A stretch of DNA of 52,810 bases from Syntrophales bacterium (lineage in GTDB: Bacteria; Desulfobacterota; Syntrophia; Syntrophales; JADFWA01), in the NCBI GenBank assembly GCA_030655775.1, contig JAUSPI010000029.1:1-52810 (forward strand). Reading direction: 5' to 3'. Made by a program: the position numbers and the translations under genes. The stretch's first letter is position 1. The number at the start of each line of letters is the position of its first letter. Shown here piece by piece: positions 32,931 to 44,298 of the stretch. The notes beneath the pieces were generated by a model, which was not told the DNA's origin, ran no database searches, and saw nothing but the letters and a program-made list of their open reading frames with translations.

Positions 32931-34146
32931 AAAGCTCATCCAGCCAGTCCAGGTAGACTGCATTCGCAAAAGACAGATTGCCTACCTGGCAGTGTGAATC
33001 GGCCCCCTCTTCCTGGGTAAAAAGACGGGATGAAACCGGGCCGGAAACTCCATCGCAGAAGACCTTGAACTGTCTTTGCGGTTCTACCCCCTCGCCCATC
33101 CCGGCCATCGCAAAACACGGGCATGAAATATCTGCAAGGGCTTCTCCAACCATGAATTGACGCATATACTGGAAAGTTTTCTTAAATGATGTCTGTCCGA
33201 ACCGGCCCATCAGGTTTTGAGCCATTTCCTTCATCTGTGTGGACATTACATCTTCGGGAATTTCCGGTAAATCCTGAGGTCTAAAGTCTTCATCGTCTGG
33301 CATTTCCGCCGGATCAAAGCCAACGAAACCAATCATGTATTTGTGAAGATCAATTATCGGAGAATTGGCCACAAGCGCTTTTATTCGAGGTTCGCGGGAT
33401 GCGGCACGAGTCGCGAAGTATCCGCCAAAGCTTATGCCCAGCAGTGCTATCCGTTCGGTATCCACATCGTTCCTGCCGGTCACATAGTCGAGCACCGTGC
33501 TGACAGGGTTTTCAAAATCCGGCTCAAAAAACGTATCCGGGTGAAACCGGAGGGTATCCATCTGTCCGGGGCCGGCGAAGAGAATGATGTTGAACCCTCG
33601 TTTCAGGGCGGCATAGCCCGTCTGAAGATACTCTTCTTCCGTGGTACCATCAAAACCACTGACGATCATAAGAGTTTTGCGTTTCTTGCCATCTTTTGAC
33701 GGAGACATAAAGTATAAGGGCAGGGTAATATTTCCAAAGGGGAGGTCTTCCGATTCAAACGTATGACCGGCAAACTTCATTGCTTCCGTAAAGCACTCTC
33801 GGCTTTTAATGCCCAGTTTTCTGTGCACGGGGTCCCGGTAATTTGTGTAATATTCAGCGGCACGATAAGAGTTACATGCCTTTAAATACTGCTCGCGTGC
33901 ACTGATCCTGTGTCCTTTTGCGGCTCTCTCTTCGGCATCCGTCTTCTGTATCTGTGCCAGCTTTGCAAATTCTTCTACCCAGCTTGATGGAATGCCGTCT
34001 CTGATACGTTCTGCGACAGCCAGACACTCGCCGACAGATGCTCCGCCGTAAGCAGTTGATCCAAGCTGACGAATAAGCTGAAAATCCATCTCGGCATCAC
34101 TGAAACCTTTTACCCTCGTTTTACTTCGTTCTGTCTCTGACCCCAT
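32926..34146 (-). CDS. Alpha/beta hydrolase (FrsA/DUF1100-like)
   Basis: A 406-residue cytosolic alpha/beta hydrolase with an N-terminal helical region (about 1-130) before the core. The nucleophile elbow is GISFGG, near residue 245. The likely acid is D in PCFAMAGMGEGVEP-VFCD and the histidine is in GADSHCQVGNL near the end. This layout resembles 2,6-dihydropseudooxynicotine hydrolase and FrsA-like esterases. It follows a lipoprotein gene by 17 bases on the same strand. Substrate unknown. AAGGAAC precedes the ATG. Confidence 0.8.
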   Translation of the reverse strand: MGSETERSKTRVKGFSDAEMDFQLIRQLGSTAYGGASVGECLAVAERIRDGIPSSWVEEFAKLAQIQKTDAEERAAKGHRISAREQYLKACNSYRAAEYYTNYRDPVHRKLGIKSRECFTEAMKFAGHTFESEDLPFGNITLPLYFMSPSKDGKKRKTLMIVSGFDGTTEEEYLQTGYAALKRGFNIILFAGPGQMDTLRFHPDTFFEPDFENPVSTVLDYVTGRNDVDTERIALLGISFGGYFATRAASREPRIKALVANSPIIDLHKYMIGFVGFDPAEMPDDEDFRPQDLPEIPEDVMSTQMKEMAQNLMGRFGQTSFKKTFQYMRQFMVGEALADISCPCFAMAGMGEGVEPQRQFKVFCDGVSGPVSSRLFTQEEGADSHCQVGNLSFANAVYLDWLDELF

Positions 34147-34163
34147 TATTCCAGTTCCTTATT

Positions 34164-35453
34164 TCACTGATAAAAACGAATCTTGTCTATCCACATTCTC
34201 CCTTTTACCGGGGGGTTATTCAAACTGGGAAGGCCTATTGATAAAATTTCAACACGGTCAAGACGCAGTATCTGATCTCCATATTTTGCGCCGTACTTTT
34301 CAGCGCCTTTCTTTATCCATCCCCTTCCAATCGTTAAACTGTCAAATGGTATTCTTACTTTTTTCCACCGTGTGTCTGTATCAAAATTTCCTGCCCATGC
34401 ATCCATAATATTAGGATTATCCGGGCTTGATGTTACAATCAAAATCTGACCGGTTAGCAACCGAGTTGACTTAACGTAAAACTCCACTCCACTGTATAAA
34501 TAGAGGTCTCTTTTCCTCCTGTTTTCTGCTCTGGCAAAGACCCTGTCAGATCTTTCTTTAAAATTAAACTGTAATTCCAGAGAATGTCTGGAACCTTCAG
34601 CTCCCCCGGTAGTAGCCAGACCGACACGAAAACCACCTTTTCTTTTATAGCCCGTATTCCACGAAGGATCGACAACGTCCAATTCAAAATCCGCATTCAA
34701 TGGTCCGGAGTCTCTCATCTCCGAAGGTCTGAACAGTTTTGTCTGCATTGTAATTGCGGCCATGGCCTGCCCTGTCCTTACATTCAAAAGCCTCAGGTTT
34801 ATATCCCACTCCCCCCTCATCTCTGCCAGTGTTCCTGTAAGTATCAAGTCTGCCATTTGCAGTTGACCAACCTTATCCATAGATGACTTGCTCATGAGGC
34901 CCGTCATGCTTAATTTAAGTTCATCGATGATTGTTTTCAGCTTTGCCCTTTCAACAACGTTGAAATGACCGGAATCAATTAGCGCAGATGTCAGTTTTTC
35001 AAGTGTAACCCTTCCGGCTTCTTTTTGTTTGCCTTGAATTACTTCGAAATCCACAATTGCGATTGTCTTTTGGGGAATTTTCAAATTTACGGTGGAACCG
35101 ACAGGATAGGACATGGGCTTTTTCAGCAAAGCTTTGACGATATTTCCATGTACCTCTTTCACGACCACCGGTGTGCCTTCAATTTCTGTTGTGAGCCCTT
35201 CGATGAAAAGTCCTTTTCGAATAACCTGTTGGGCTATCTCGCCGATAAACGGATCTGCCGACTTTTTGAATTCGGGTAAATGCAGCGTTAAGACAATTTC
35301 ATCGTCCGAGACATTTTGCACTGTCGCTTCAATATAAAGCTGTTCGATTTTTTCGGATTCCTTTGAAGTCTGCATGGCTGCACATGAACAAAAGAGAAAG
35401 GCGGTGATGATAGTAATAATGAAAAATGCATAACAATGTGTCATCTTTTTCAT
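34164..35453 (-). CDS. Lipoprotein with FlgO/CsgG-like and CIA30-like domains
   Basis: A 429-residue exported protein. The signal segment AFFIITIITAFLFCSC ends in a plausible but non-ideal lipobox before C23/C25. Residues 130-235 look like the FlgO/CsgG group: IAIVDFEVIQGKQKEAGRVT, then SGHFNVVERAKLKTIIDELK and DLILTGTLAEMRG. Residues 245-429 resemble a CIA30 or carbohydrate-binding beta-sandwich: GWIKKGAEKYGAKYGDQ near the end and GRMWIDKIRFYQ as the last strand. The pairing of these domains is unfamiliar to me. It precedes an alpha/beta hydrolase in what is probably a two-gene operon. AAGGAAAA fixes the ATG. Confidence 0.65.
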   Translation of the reverse strand: MKKMTHCYAFFIITIITAFLFCSCAAMQTSKESEKIEQLYIEATVQNVSDDEIVLTLHLPEFKKSADPFIGEIAQQVIRKGLFIEGLTTEIEGTPVVVKEVHGNIVKALLKKPMSYPVGSTVNLKIPQKTIAIVDFEVIQGKQKEAGRVTLEKLTSALIDSGHFNVVERAKLKTIIDELKLSMTGLMSKSSMDKVGQLQMADLILTGTLAEMRGEWDINLRLLNVRTGQAMAAITMQTKLFRPSEMRDSGPLNADFELDVVDPSWNTGYKRKGGFRVGLATTGGAEGSRHSLELQFNFKERSDRVFARAENRRKRDLYLYSGVEFYVKSTRLLTGQILIVTSSPDNPNIMDAWAGNFDTDTRWKKVRIPFDSLTIGRGWIKKGAEKYGAKYGDQILRLDRVEILSIGLPSLNNPPVKGRMWIDKIRFYQ

Positions 35454-35550
35454 AAGATTTTCCTTTTTCGAGCAAGTTGTGATTTGTGGAAACTAATAAG
35501 AATTGTAGACAATAAAAACCACAGACGCAAGGAAAAACCAGGCAAAAATT

Positions 35551-35663
35551 TGAAGCTCCCCGCAACAAGTTGCGGGGAATCTCCGACTGCTTAGTAAGTT
35601 AAAAATTATTTTCTGCCAGAAAATAATTTCGTTAACGCACTTATCCCGTTTATCGGGGTAAGG
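35551..35663. repeat. Cluster of three palindromes in a 480-bp gap
   Basis: Hairpins: GAAGCTCCCCGCAAC/GTTGCGGGG at 35552-35577, AAATTATTTTCT/AGAAAATAATTT at 35603-35629 (12 bp perfect), and CTTATCCCG/CGGGGTAAG at 35641-35663. The order and flanking text (GGTAAGGAA..., then ...ACCCCGCC) mirror the reverse strand of the module inside repeat copy A at 18560-18677. The rest of 35454-35866 has no gene. Confidence 0.65.
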
Positions 35664-35866
35664 AAAACTTTTATTTTTTATTCGCTCGCTAACCCCGCCG
35701 CAAGCAGCATGGAATGTGCTCACTGTTCAGTTCAAGGTATTACTTTTCCTAATATGCAAGTTGTATGGGTGAACGAAGAGTAACAGTGTATGACAAATGC
35801 CTCAAATTTTTCGAGTGACGGACTTTATCCCGGCATTATTCGACACTTGGCACAGTATCAAAAAAG

Positions 35867-35896
35867 GCGGGGCTTGCGGGTGCTCTCCCGGTCAAA
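35867..35896. repeat. GCGGGGCTTGCGGGTGCTCT repeat
   Basis: A 30-base copy identical to 32901-32930 over its length, ending CCCGGTCAAAA. It lies beside the terminator of the tRNA-Leu operon. Confidence 0.7.
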
Positions 35897-35937
35897 ATAA
35901 AAGGGCTAACCCTCATCAGGTTAACCCCTTAATTTTT
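35892..35937 (-). terminator. Terminator after tRNA-Leu
   Basis: On the minus strand AAGGGGTTAACC/GGGTTAGCCCTT forms a stem with one mismatch, followed by TTTTATTTT. It lies 5 bases beyond the tRNA and closes the tpiA-secG-tRNA operon. Confidence 0.75.
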
Positions 35938-35941
35938 CTTA

Positions 35942-36028
35942 TGGTGCCGAAGCCCGGACTTGAACCGGGACGGGCGTAACCCACTACCCCCTCAAGATAG
36001 CGTGTCTACCATATTCCACCACTTCGGC
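35942..36028 (-). tRNA. tRNA-Leu (anticodon GAG)
   Basis: 87 bases on the minus strand with encoded CCA. Acceptor GCCGAAG/CTTCGGC, discriminator A. The anticodon stem CTATC/GGTAG encloses loop TTGAGGG, anticodon GAG. The long variable arm TGGGTTACGCCC is that of a class II tRNA. The position after secG is common in proteobacteria. Confidence 0.95.
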
Positions 36029-36063
36029 ACGATACGGAGTATCGGGAGCGGACCCCCGAGCTA

Positions 36064-36393
36064 CTATTGCTTTGTGTTCTGAGGGGTATTTCCAGTGGTG
36101 TCTTGATCACTTGGCACCGTTTGCTCAACTACCGGCCTGGCAGACCCCTCCATAACTGAACCCTTGTGAGTAGCGGAGTAGGCAAGCCATAGAGACGTTA
36201 TCATAAAGACCGCGGCAATGACGGCTGTCACTTTTCCAAGGAATGTTCCCGGACCACTGCTTCCGAAAATAGTCTGACTTGATCCACCACCGAATACAGC
36301 TCCCATATCCGCCCCTCTTCCTCTCTGAAGGAGAACAATGAGAATCAACATTATGCATGCAACAACATGCACAACAGCTAAAAATACATACAA
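36064..36393 (-). CDS. secG: Preprotein translocase subunit SecG
   Basis: Small membrane subunit of SecYEG, 109 residues. Two membrane helices (residues 1-20 and 52-72) flank the conserved loop LLQRGRGADMGAVFGGGSSQ TIFGSSG. The C-terminal 30 residues are a hydrophilic tail. It follows tpiA by 26 bases and is followed by tRNA-Leu, the classic order. Confidence 0.95.
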   Translation of the reverse strand: MYVFLAVVHVVACIMLILIVLLQRGRGADMGAVFGGGSSQTIFGSSGPGTFLGKVTAVIAAVFMITSLWLAYSATHKGSVMEGSARPVVEQTVPSDQDTTGNTPQNTKQ

Positions 36394-36419
36394 TTTAGGA
36401 ATACCTCTTTATCTTTAGA

Positions 36420-37169
36420 TTAGAATTTTACGACCTTAATAAATTTTTCAACATCCAGACTTGCCCCTCCAACAAGAGCACCATCTATATCCGGCTGACT
36501 CATAAGGTCAGCTATATTATCCGGATTGACGCTTCCCCCGTAAAGGATTCCCGTCCTGCTGGAAACATCTATCCCATGAATCTCCGTTATCATGTTTCGA
36601 ATAAAACTGTGTACTTCCCCGGCCTGATCAGGTGTAGCCGTCCTACCCGTACCAATAGCCCAAACAGGTTCATAAGCGATAATGATCTGCCTTATATCAT
36701 CAGACGCAAGATCAATCAATCCCTCTTTCAGCTGTTTTTGAATAACGGCAAACGTCTTTCCTGATTCCCTCTCATCTGAAGTTTCCCCTATGCAGAATAT
36801 TGGCCTGAGGTTGAACTTCAGGGCAATTTTTATCTTCCGATTTATGTCGCCATCGCTCTCATTAAAAAGGGTTCGGCGTTCAGAATGGCCTATTATAACA
36901 TACTTACAGCCAACATCAACCAACATTCCGGCAGACACTTCACCCGTATACGCCCCTTTTTCATCCCAGTGAAGATTCTGGGCAGAAAGATGAATGGCCG
37001 ATTCCCTCAACACTTCTGCTACAGGATAAAGTGATGTAAATGGCGGAGCAAGTACAACATCGCTGTTAGCAGATTCGGAAATTTCGCCAGTCAGCTGATG
37101 TGCAAAATCGACGGATTCCTTGACCGTTTTATGCATTTTCCAGTTTGCAACCATACAGGGTTTTCTCAT
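36420..37169 (-). CDS. tpiA: Triosephosphate isomerase
   Basis: Glycolytic isomerase of 249 residues. Active-site segments: ANWKMHKT with the lysine, IIGHSERRTLFNES with the histidine, and AYEPVWAIGTGRTATPDQA with the catalytic glutamate and loop 6; phosphate loop ILYGGSVNPDN. It heads the operon with secG and tRNA-Leu. gap and pgk, often upstream, are not in the window; about 900 bases of repeats lie there instead. Confidence 0.97.
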   Translation of the reverse strand: MRKPCMVANWKMHKTVKESVDFAHQLTGEISESANSDVVLAPPFTSLYPVAEVLRESAIHLSAQNLHWDEKGAYTGEVSAGMLVDVGCKYVIIGHSERRTLFNESDGDINRKIKIALKFNLRPIFCIGETSDERESGKTFAVIQKQLKEGLIDLASDDIRQIIIAYEPVWAIGTGRTATPDQAGEVHSFIRNMITEIHGIDVSSRTGILYGGSVNPDNIADLMSQPDIDGALVGGASLDVEKFIKVVKF

Positions 37170-37254
37170 TTCACAGTCTCCAAAGAAGGTGTCGAGAAAG
37201 CTTTGAAAAAATGGTTTTTCAATGCTCAGAATATTTTTTCGGCCATTCTATGTC

Positions 37255-37455
37255 TTGATGCATTCGTAAAAAGTCTGTCATTCCCGCGTAGATAACGCCA
37301 ACTCTTTCTTATTGCCATATGGCACAATTATAGGCGGGAATCCATAAATAGCTAAGCATTTGAAAAGACTGGATTCCCGTTCCCCGATCGGAGTCGAGGA
37401 CAAGCTTCACGGGAATGACAAAATAGTAGAAATTCGACTTTTTACGAACTTGTCA
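37255..37455. repeat. Two-ended repeat family, copy C
   Basis: Left end TTGATGCATTCGTAAAAAGT, right end the complement of TGACAAGTTCGTAAAAAGTC, 201 bases. The interior differs from copies A and B: it carries its own inverted pair GTCATTCCCG (37278-37287) and CGGGAATGAC (about 37410-37419). Confidence 0.75.
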
Positions 37456-37459
37456 TGTC

Positions 37460-37616
37460 TTGACAGTCTCGTAAAAAGTCTCAAAATGTGTCATTTGTCA
37501 TGCTGAACTTGTTTCAGCATCTAAGCATTTCAATAAGTTAGAGACCCTGAATGATCCTGAAACAAGTTCAGGACATGATTCAGGGTGACAAAAAAAGACT
37601 TTTTACGAATGCATCA
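37460..37616. repeat. Two-ended repeat family, copy D
   Basis: Left end TTGACAGTCTCGTAAAAAGT, right end the complement of TGATGCATTCGTAAAAAGTC, 157 bases. It sits 4 bases from copy C. Its interior (TTGTCATGCTGAACTTGTTT, TTAGAGACCCTGAA, TTCAGGGTGACAA) is shared with copy E at 52116. Confidence 0.75.
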
Positions 37617-38024
37617 TGTCTTGATTCACCCTCAAAACCATATTCTTCAGTTTTTCAAAGGTATAGCCGACTCTGTCCGCGCAACCATATCCGTGTCAAA
37701 AAATTTAGTCAATACTTTTATTGCGAAGTTATTCCTGTTCACCATAAATGTCATCAGGTTAGGCTCATTGCTATTTTAGCAAACCGCATTTGTTTCACCC
37801 CCGAAAGAAAGAGTTAACTTACAGTTCACAACAGATTGCCCGCTTTCGTTTCCCCCGGTTAAAACAAAAAAAACTTGACAATTATCGAGAGTTGTGATTA
37901 AGAAACCGCTGTTTTAACTCAGGGGTTATGAAGGGTTTTCTTAGTGCGGACACACAGAGAATTGAGATATCAAAATATATTTTACAGATATTTGCAAGCC
38001 GTTATTTTAAGGTGTTATTAGTTT
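37617..38024. other. Gap upstream of the ATP synthase operon
   Basis: No gene is supported. A weak promoter candidate (TTGACA at 37875-37880, TTAAGA 17 bases on) points towards the atp genes. A 35-codon minus-strand frame at 37647-37754 resembles nothing I know. Confidence 0.4.
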
Positions 38025-38066
38025 AACCGGGTCAATTTTTATTTGCTCGGTTTTTTAGTTTTTCAA
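38025..38066 (+). terminator. Terminator-like hairpin in the atp leader
   Basis: AACCGGG (38025-38031) pairs with CTCGGTT (38046-38052), one G-U pair, and a T-rich run follows. It ends about 32 bases before the first atp start codon, so it could be an attenuator or the end of an upstream transcript. Confidence 0.4.
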
Positions 38067-38097
38067 TTTAAAGATCTTCCTAATGAGGTAATTGGCA

Positions 38098-38526
38098 ATG
38101 GTAAACCTTGACTATACGATCTGGATTCAAATGTTTAATTTCCTCTTTCTGATTTTCTTATTGAATATCTTCCTCTATAAATCAATTCTGAAAATAATTG
38201 GCAAGAGAAATCAGCAGCTTCAAGACTCTGATGAAGAAGTAAAGAAACTCAATCAGACCATTGAACAAAAGATTGCTGAATACGAGGAAAAGGTTCGCCA
38301 GGCAAGGCTCGAAGCACTTAATCAGAAGAATGAAATAGAGCAGACGGGATCTGAAGAAGGGGGGAAAATAATCGAGGAAGCAAAAAGTAAAATCTCGCAG
38401 ATGATTCAAGAACTTCATGGAAAGATAGAAAAGGAAATGGACGAGGCGAGAGATTTCTTGAGAAAACAGTCCCTGAATACGTCGATTGAGATTGCTGAAA
38501 AAGTGTTGGGAAGGAGCATCCAATGA
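38098..38526 (+). CDS. atpF': ATP synthase F0 subunit b'
   Basis: Peripheral-stalk subunit, 142 residues. One N-terminal membrane helix (WIQMFNFLFLIFLLNIFLYK) is followed by a long charged coiled coil (residues 30-125) and ends EIAEKVLGRSIQ, the delta-binding end of b-type subunits. GAGG 9 bases upstream favours ATG 38098 over TTG 38092. It is the first gene of the operon and overlaps the second b gene by four bases; two b-type genes are usual in this group. a and c subunit genes are not adjacent. Confidence 0.88.
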   Translation: MVNLDYTIWIQMFNFLFLIFLLNIFLYKSILKIIGKRNQQLQDSDEEVKKLNQTIEQKIAEYEEKVRQARLEALNQKNEIEQTGSEEGGKIIEEAKSKISQMIQELHGKIEKEMDEARDFLRKQSLNTSIEIAEKVLGRSIQ

Positions 38527-39158
38527 AAGAATTGTTTTCAACAAATCCATGCAAGCGACTTTTCGCACGTTCCCTGCTACCCGCTTTGATGATTCTGATT
38601 GTAACTTCCTCAATGGTTTACGCTGCAGGAGGGTCCGGTGAGGGCTCCGATCATGGCGGTCAATTGCTCGACTTTGGATGGAGGGTTATAAACTTTGCTA
38701 TACTTGTCGGACTTCTTTACTGGCTGCTTAAAGACAAGATAAAGGAATTTTTCTCCGGAAGGCGGACGGACATCAAACTTTCTCTGGAAGAAGCAATGGC
38801 CGCGAAGGAGGAAGCTGAAAAGAAATTTAAAGAGTACTCCGCTAAACTGGACAAGGCTACGGAGGAGATTAATGAAATCTCTGAGATGATACGGGCACAG
38901 GGATTGGCAGAAAAGGAAAAGATTATTGAAAATGCCAAAATAACTGCTGAGAGGATGAAAGACGATGCCCAGTCCAGAATTGAACAGGAGACCAAGAAGG
39001 CTAAAAGTCAATTAAGGACTGAGGTGGTTGAACTTTCCATTCAGATGGCTGAAGAAATTCTCAAAAAGAACATTTTAGAAAAAGATCACGAAAATATAGT
39101 TGAAGATTATCTGAAGAGCATGTCTTCGCAAACTCGTTCAGGACAGACGGACACTTAA
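38523..39158 (+). CDS. atpF: ATP synthase F0 subunit b
   Basis: Second stalk subunit, 211 residues, longer than the typical 156. An N-terminal hydrophobic stretch (LLPALMILIVTSSMVYAAGG, with a possible signal-peptidase site at YAA) precedes the true anchor FGWRVINFAILVGLLYWLLK. The coiled coil runs from about 75 to 190 and ends in VELSIQMAEEILKKN. Extended N-termini of this kind are common in deltaproteobacterial b subunits. Confidence 0.9.
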   Translation: MKELFSTNPCKRLFARSLLPALMILIVTSSMVYAAGGSGEGSDHGGQLLDFGWRVINFAILVGLLYWLLKDKIKEFFSGRRTDIKLSLEEAMAAKEEAEKKFKEYSAKLDKATEEINEISEMIRAQGLAEKEKIIENAKITAERMKDDAQSRIEQETKKAKSQLRTEVVELSIQMAEEILKKNILEKDHENIVEDYLKSMSSQTRSGQTDT

Positions 39159-39196
39159 GCACGTGTAAACTTTCTTACGATAGGGTGGTGAAAAAA

Positions 39197-39742
39197 TTGA
39201 TTGGCAGTGGTATTGCAAAGCGTTATGCAAAGGCCTTCTTTAATATAGCCAGAGAAGGAGACAACTACGAAAAGTACTACAGTGAATTGAAAAGTTTTTC
39301 GTCTGTACTTGAGGAAAACGAAAACCTGAAGGAATTTTTAGCTAATCCCATTTTTGACCAGAGCGACAAAAAGGCTGTCATCGAAGAAGTGTTAAAAAGT
39401 TTTGACATTTCAAATATGACCGCTAATTTCCTTAAGCTGCTGGTAGATAAGCGGAGGATTGATATCCTTCCCGACATTGAAATTTGTTATCGGGAAATTA
39501 TTGACGGCACCCTCAAGAAGGTAAGGGCTGAAATTAAAACAGCCTTTCCTTTATCCACGGCATTATCCGAAAGTATTAAGAACAAGTTAGAAGAGCTTAC
39601 CGGTAAGGCGGTCGATGTGACTATTGAGGATGATTCAACTCTTCTGGGTGGTGTTGTTGTAAGGATTGGTGATACTGTCTACGATGGAAGCATAAAGACT
39701 CAATTGAACAACATAAGGAATCTCTTGGGGGAGGATATATAG
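39197..39742 (+). CDS. atpH: ATP synthase F1 subunit delta
   Basis: Joins the b stalk to the alpha3beta3 head; 181 residues. Begins IGSGIAKRYAKAFFNIA and has the C-terminal end ELTGKAVDVTIEDDSTLLGG VVVRIGDTVYDGSIKTQL. The start is probably TTG 39197, because AGGGTGGTGA (8 of 10 matches to the anti-SD complement) lies 5 bases before it. GTG codons at 39185 and 39188 would lie inside that ribosome site. The stop abuts the atpA start. Confidence 0.92.
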   Translation: MIGSGIAKRYAKAFFNIAREGDNYEKYYSELKSFSSVLEENENLKEFLANPIFDQSDKKAVIEEVLKSFDISNMTANFLKLLVDKRRIDILPDIEICYREIIDGTLKKVRAEIKTAFPLSTALSESIKNKLEELTGKAVDVTIEDDSTLLGGVVVRIGDTVYDGSIKTQLNNIRNLLGEDI

Positions 39743-41257
39743 ATGGGAAGAATCAGGGCAGAAGAAATAAGCGAAATAATTTCCAAGCAGATAAAGGATT
39801 ATGAGAAAAAACTTGATGTAAGCGAAACCGGGACTGTTCTGTCCGTCGGGGACGGCATTGCGCGGGTCTATGGAGTGGAGAACGCAATGGCAATGGAACT
39901 ACTCGAATTTCCCGGCGGGTTATTAGGAATGGTTCTGAACCTGGAAACCGATAATGTCGGTGTTGCCATCCTCGGACAAGATACGCACATCAAAGAAGGA
40001 GACATCGTCAAGAGGACAGGCAGGATTGCTCAGGTTCCTGTAGGGGAAGGCTTATTGGGACGAGTTATTGATGGAACCGGTGCACCTATAGACGGAAAGG
40101 GACCTATTGAAACGACTGAATTTAGAAGAATAGAAATGATCGCTCCCGGCGTTGTCCAGCGTCAGCCGGTTAATGAACCGATGTATACGGGAATAAAGGC
40201 TGTTGATGCCATGACCCCTATCGGACGAGGTCAGAGGGAGCTCATCATCGGTGACAGACAGATAGGGAAGACCGCCATCTGTATCGATGCCATAATAAGG
40301 CAAAAGGATACTGGTGTTAAGTGTATCTACGTTGCCATCGGCCAAAAAAAATCAACGGTGGCTCAGGTTGTGGAAGCTTTGAGAAAAAATGGTGCGATGG
40401 ATTATACCTGTGTGGTTTCAGCCTGTGCCAGTGATCCGGCTACACTGCAGTATATCGCTGCATATTCCGGATGCAGCATTGGTGAATATTTCCGCGATAG
40501 CAAACAGGATGCCCTGATTATCTACGATGATCTCTCAAAACAGGCAGTTGCCTACAGGCAGATATCTCTTCTCCTGAGAAGACCGCCCGGACGTGAGGCA
40601 TTCCCGGGAGATATTTTCTATAATCACTCAAGGCTTTTGGAACGTTCTGCCAGGGTGAGCGAAGATTTGGGTGGTGGTTCCCTCACTGCTCTACCGATTA
40701 TTGAGACCCAGGCAGGAGACGTTTCTGCTTATATCCCCACCAACGTCATTTCCATTACAGACGGTCAGGTCTACCTTGAGCCGGATCTATTCTTCTCCGG
40801 TATACGGCCTGCGATCAATGTGGGACTGTCGGTCTCGAGAGTGGGGGGGGCCGCCCAGGTAAAGGCCATGAAACAGGTTGCAGGAACCCTGAAGCTTGAC
40901 TTGGCACAATACAGAGAGCTGGCAGCTTTCACCCAGTTTGGAAGTGATCTCGACAAGGCAACACAGGCTCAACTGGCAAGGGGGGCCAGATTGGTTGAGA
41001 TATTGAAACAACCTCAGTACCAGCCATTGCTTCTGTCGGAACAGGTGATTATTCTCTATGCGGGGGCCAGAGGCTTCCTAGACAAATATGAAGTTGGAAA
41101 GTTAAAGGAATACGAAATTCAACTTTCAAGTTTTGTGAAGAGTAAGTACCCTGAAATTATGACTGAGATAGATGAGAAAAAGGAAATAAACCCGGAACTG
41201 GACAAAAAGATGACCGATGCCTTGACCGAGTTCGATTCCGTATTCGTTACCGAGTAG
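39743..41257 (+). CDS. atpA: ATP synthase F1 subunit alpha
   Basis: Non-catalytic nucleotide-binding subunit, 504 residues. The P-loop is [10 protein letters not shown]; other signatures are [29 protein letters not shown] with [12 protein letters not shown], and SISDGQVYL-like [14 protein letters not shown]. The gene abuts atpH directly and is followed by atpG. Confidence 0.97.
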   Translation: MGRIRAEEISEIISKQIKDYEKKLDVSETGTVLSVGDGIARVYGVENAMAMELLEFPGGLLGMVLNLETDNVGVAILGQDTHIKEGDIVKRTGRIAQVPVGEGLLGRVIDGTGAPIDGKGPIETTEFRRIEMIAPGVVQRQPVNEPMYTGIKAVDAMTPIGRGQRELIIGDRQIGKTAICIDAIIRQKDTGVKCIYVAIGQKKSTVAQVVEALRKNGAMDYTCVVSACASDPATLQYIAAYSGCSIGEYFRDSKQDALIIYDDLSKQAVAYRQISLLLRRPPGREAFPGDIFYNHSRLLERSARVSEDLGGGSLTALPIIETQAGDVSAYIPTNVISITDGQVYLEPDLFFSGIRPAINVGLSVSRVGGAAQVKAMKQVAGTLKLDLAQYRELAAFTQFGSDLDKATQAQLARGARLVEILKQPQYQPLLLSEQVIILYAGARGFLDKYEVGKLKEYEIQLSSFVKSKYPEIMTEIDEKKEINPELDKKMTDALTEFDSVFVTE

Positions 41258-41284
41258 ATATTATCGAGTAAGGAGTAAATATTA

Positions 41285-43646
<2,362 letters not shown>

Positions 43647-43667
43647 CTGAGTTGGAGGATATATAAG

Positions 43668-44075
43668 ATGGCTAACGAACTGTTGCTGGAAATTGTTACG
43701 CCGGAGAAAATGGCTTTTAGCGATGACGTTTCTGACGTAACGATACCCGGCAGTGAAGGCGAATTTGGCGTATTGGTAGGACATGCAGCACTTTTGAGTA
43801 CAGTTAATTTTGGTGAGCTCCAATATACGAAAGACAATAAAAAGACACATTATGCCGTCAATACGGGTTATGCCGAAGTTACATCACACAAAGTAACTGT
43901 CCTTGTGGAATCTGCTGAAAGGGCAAATATGATTGACAAGGAAAGGGCAAAAAGGGCAAAGGAGATCGCAGAACAGAAGTTAGCCAAGATGGCCAAAGAT
44001 GACCCAGATCATGAAAAAATAAAAAGGTCGTTAGAAAGAGCGGAAAAAAGGCTTAAGATAGCAGAAAACACTTAG
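43668..44075 (+). CDS. atpC: ATP synthase F1 subunit epsilon
   Basis: Rotor subunit and inhibitor, 135 residues. The beta sandwich includes [36 protein letters not shown], followed by two helices from about residue 90 ([20 protein letters not shown]). It ends the operon; a terminator follows at 44172. Confidence 0.95.
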   Translation: MANELLLEIVTPEKMAFSDDVSDVTIPGSEGEFGVLVGHAALLSTVNFGELQYTKDNKKTHYAVNTGYAEVTSHKVTVLVESAERANMIDKERAKRAKEIAEQKLAKMAKDDPDHEKIKRSLERAEKRLKIAENT

Positions 44076-44171
44076 ATAATTCACATTTAGGCGGGACAAG
44101 ATTTTGAGGCAAATTATTTGTTGCATTCAGACGATTAAGTTGCTATAAAATTCACCGCCTCGCAGGAAAAC

Positions 44172-44219
44172 AAAAAACAAACCAGGGAAGTGCGTGGCAT
44201 CCTTGGTTTGTTTTTTTTG
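44172..44219 (+). terminator. Terminator of the atp operon
   Basis: AAAAACAAACCAGG pairs with CCTTGGTTTGTTTTT (one bulge), loop about 17 bases, followed by a run of eight T. It ends 80 bases before the next gene. A decayed GAAGCTCCCCGC-type palindrome lies at 44244-44271. Confidence 0.88.
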
Positions 44220-44298
44220 TTTTTATGAAAATCCTGCAGAATACCCCGCCTTTAGGTGAGGAGCTTCACGTTTTATTGATATAGACAGGAGCTGTTTT

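Noticed and set aside
37647-37754. 35-codon minus-strand frame upstream of the atp operon
   Set aside because: No ribosome site and no recognisable family; it may be debris, but cannot be supported.
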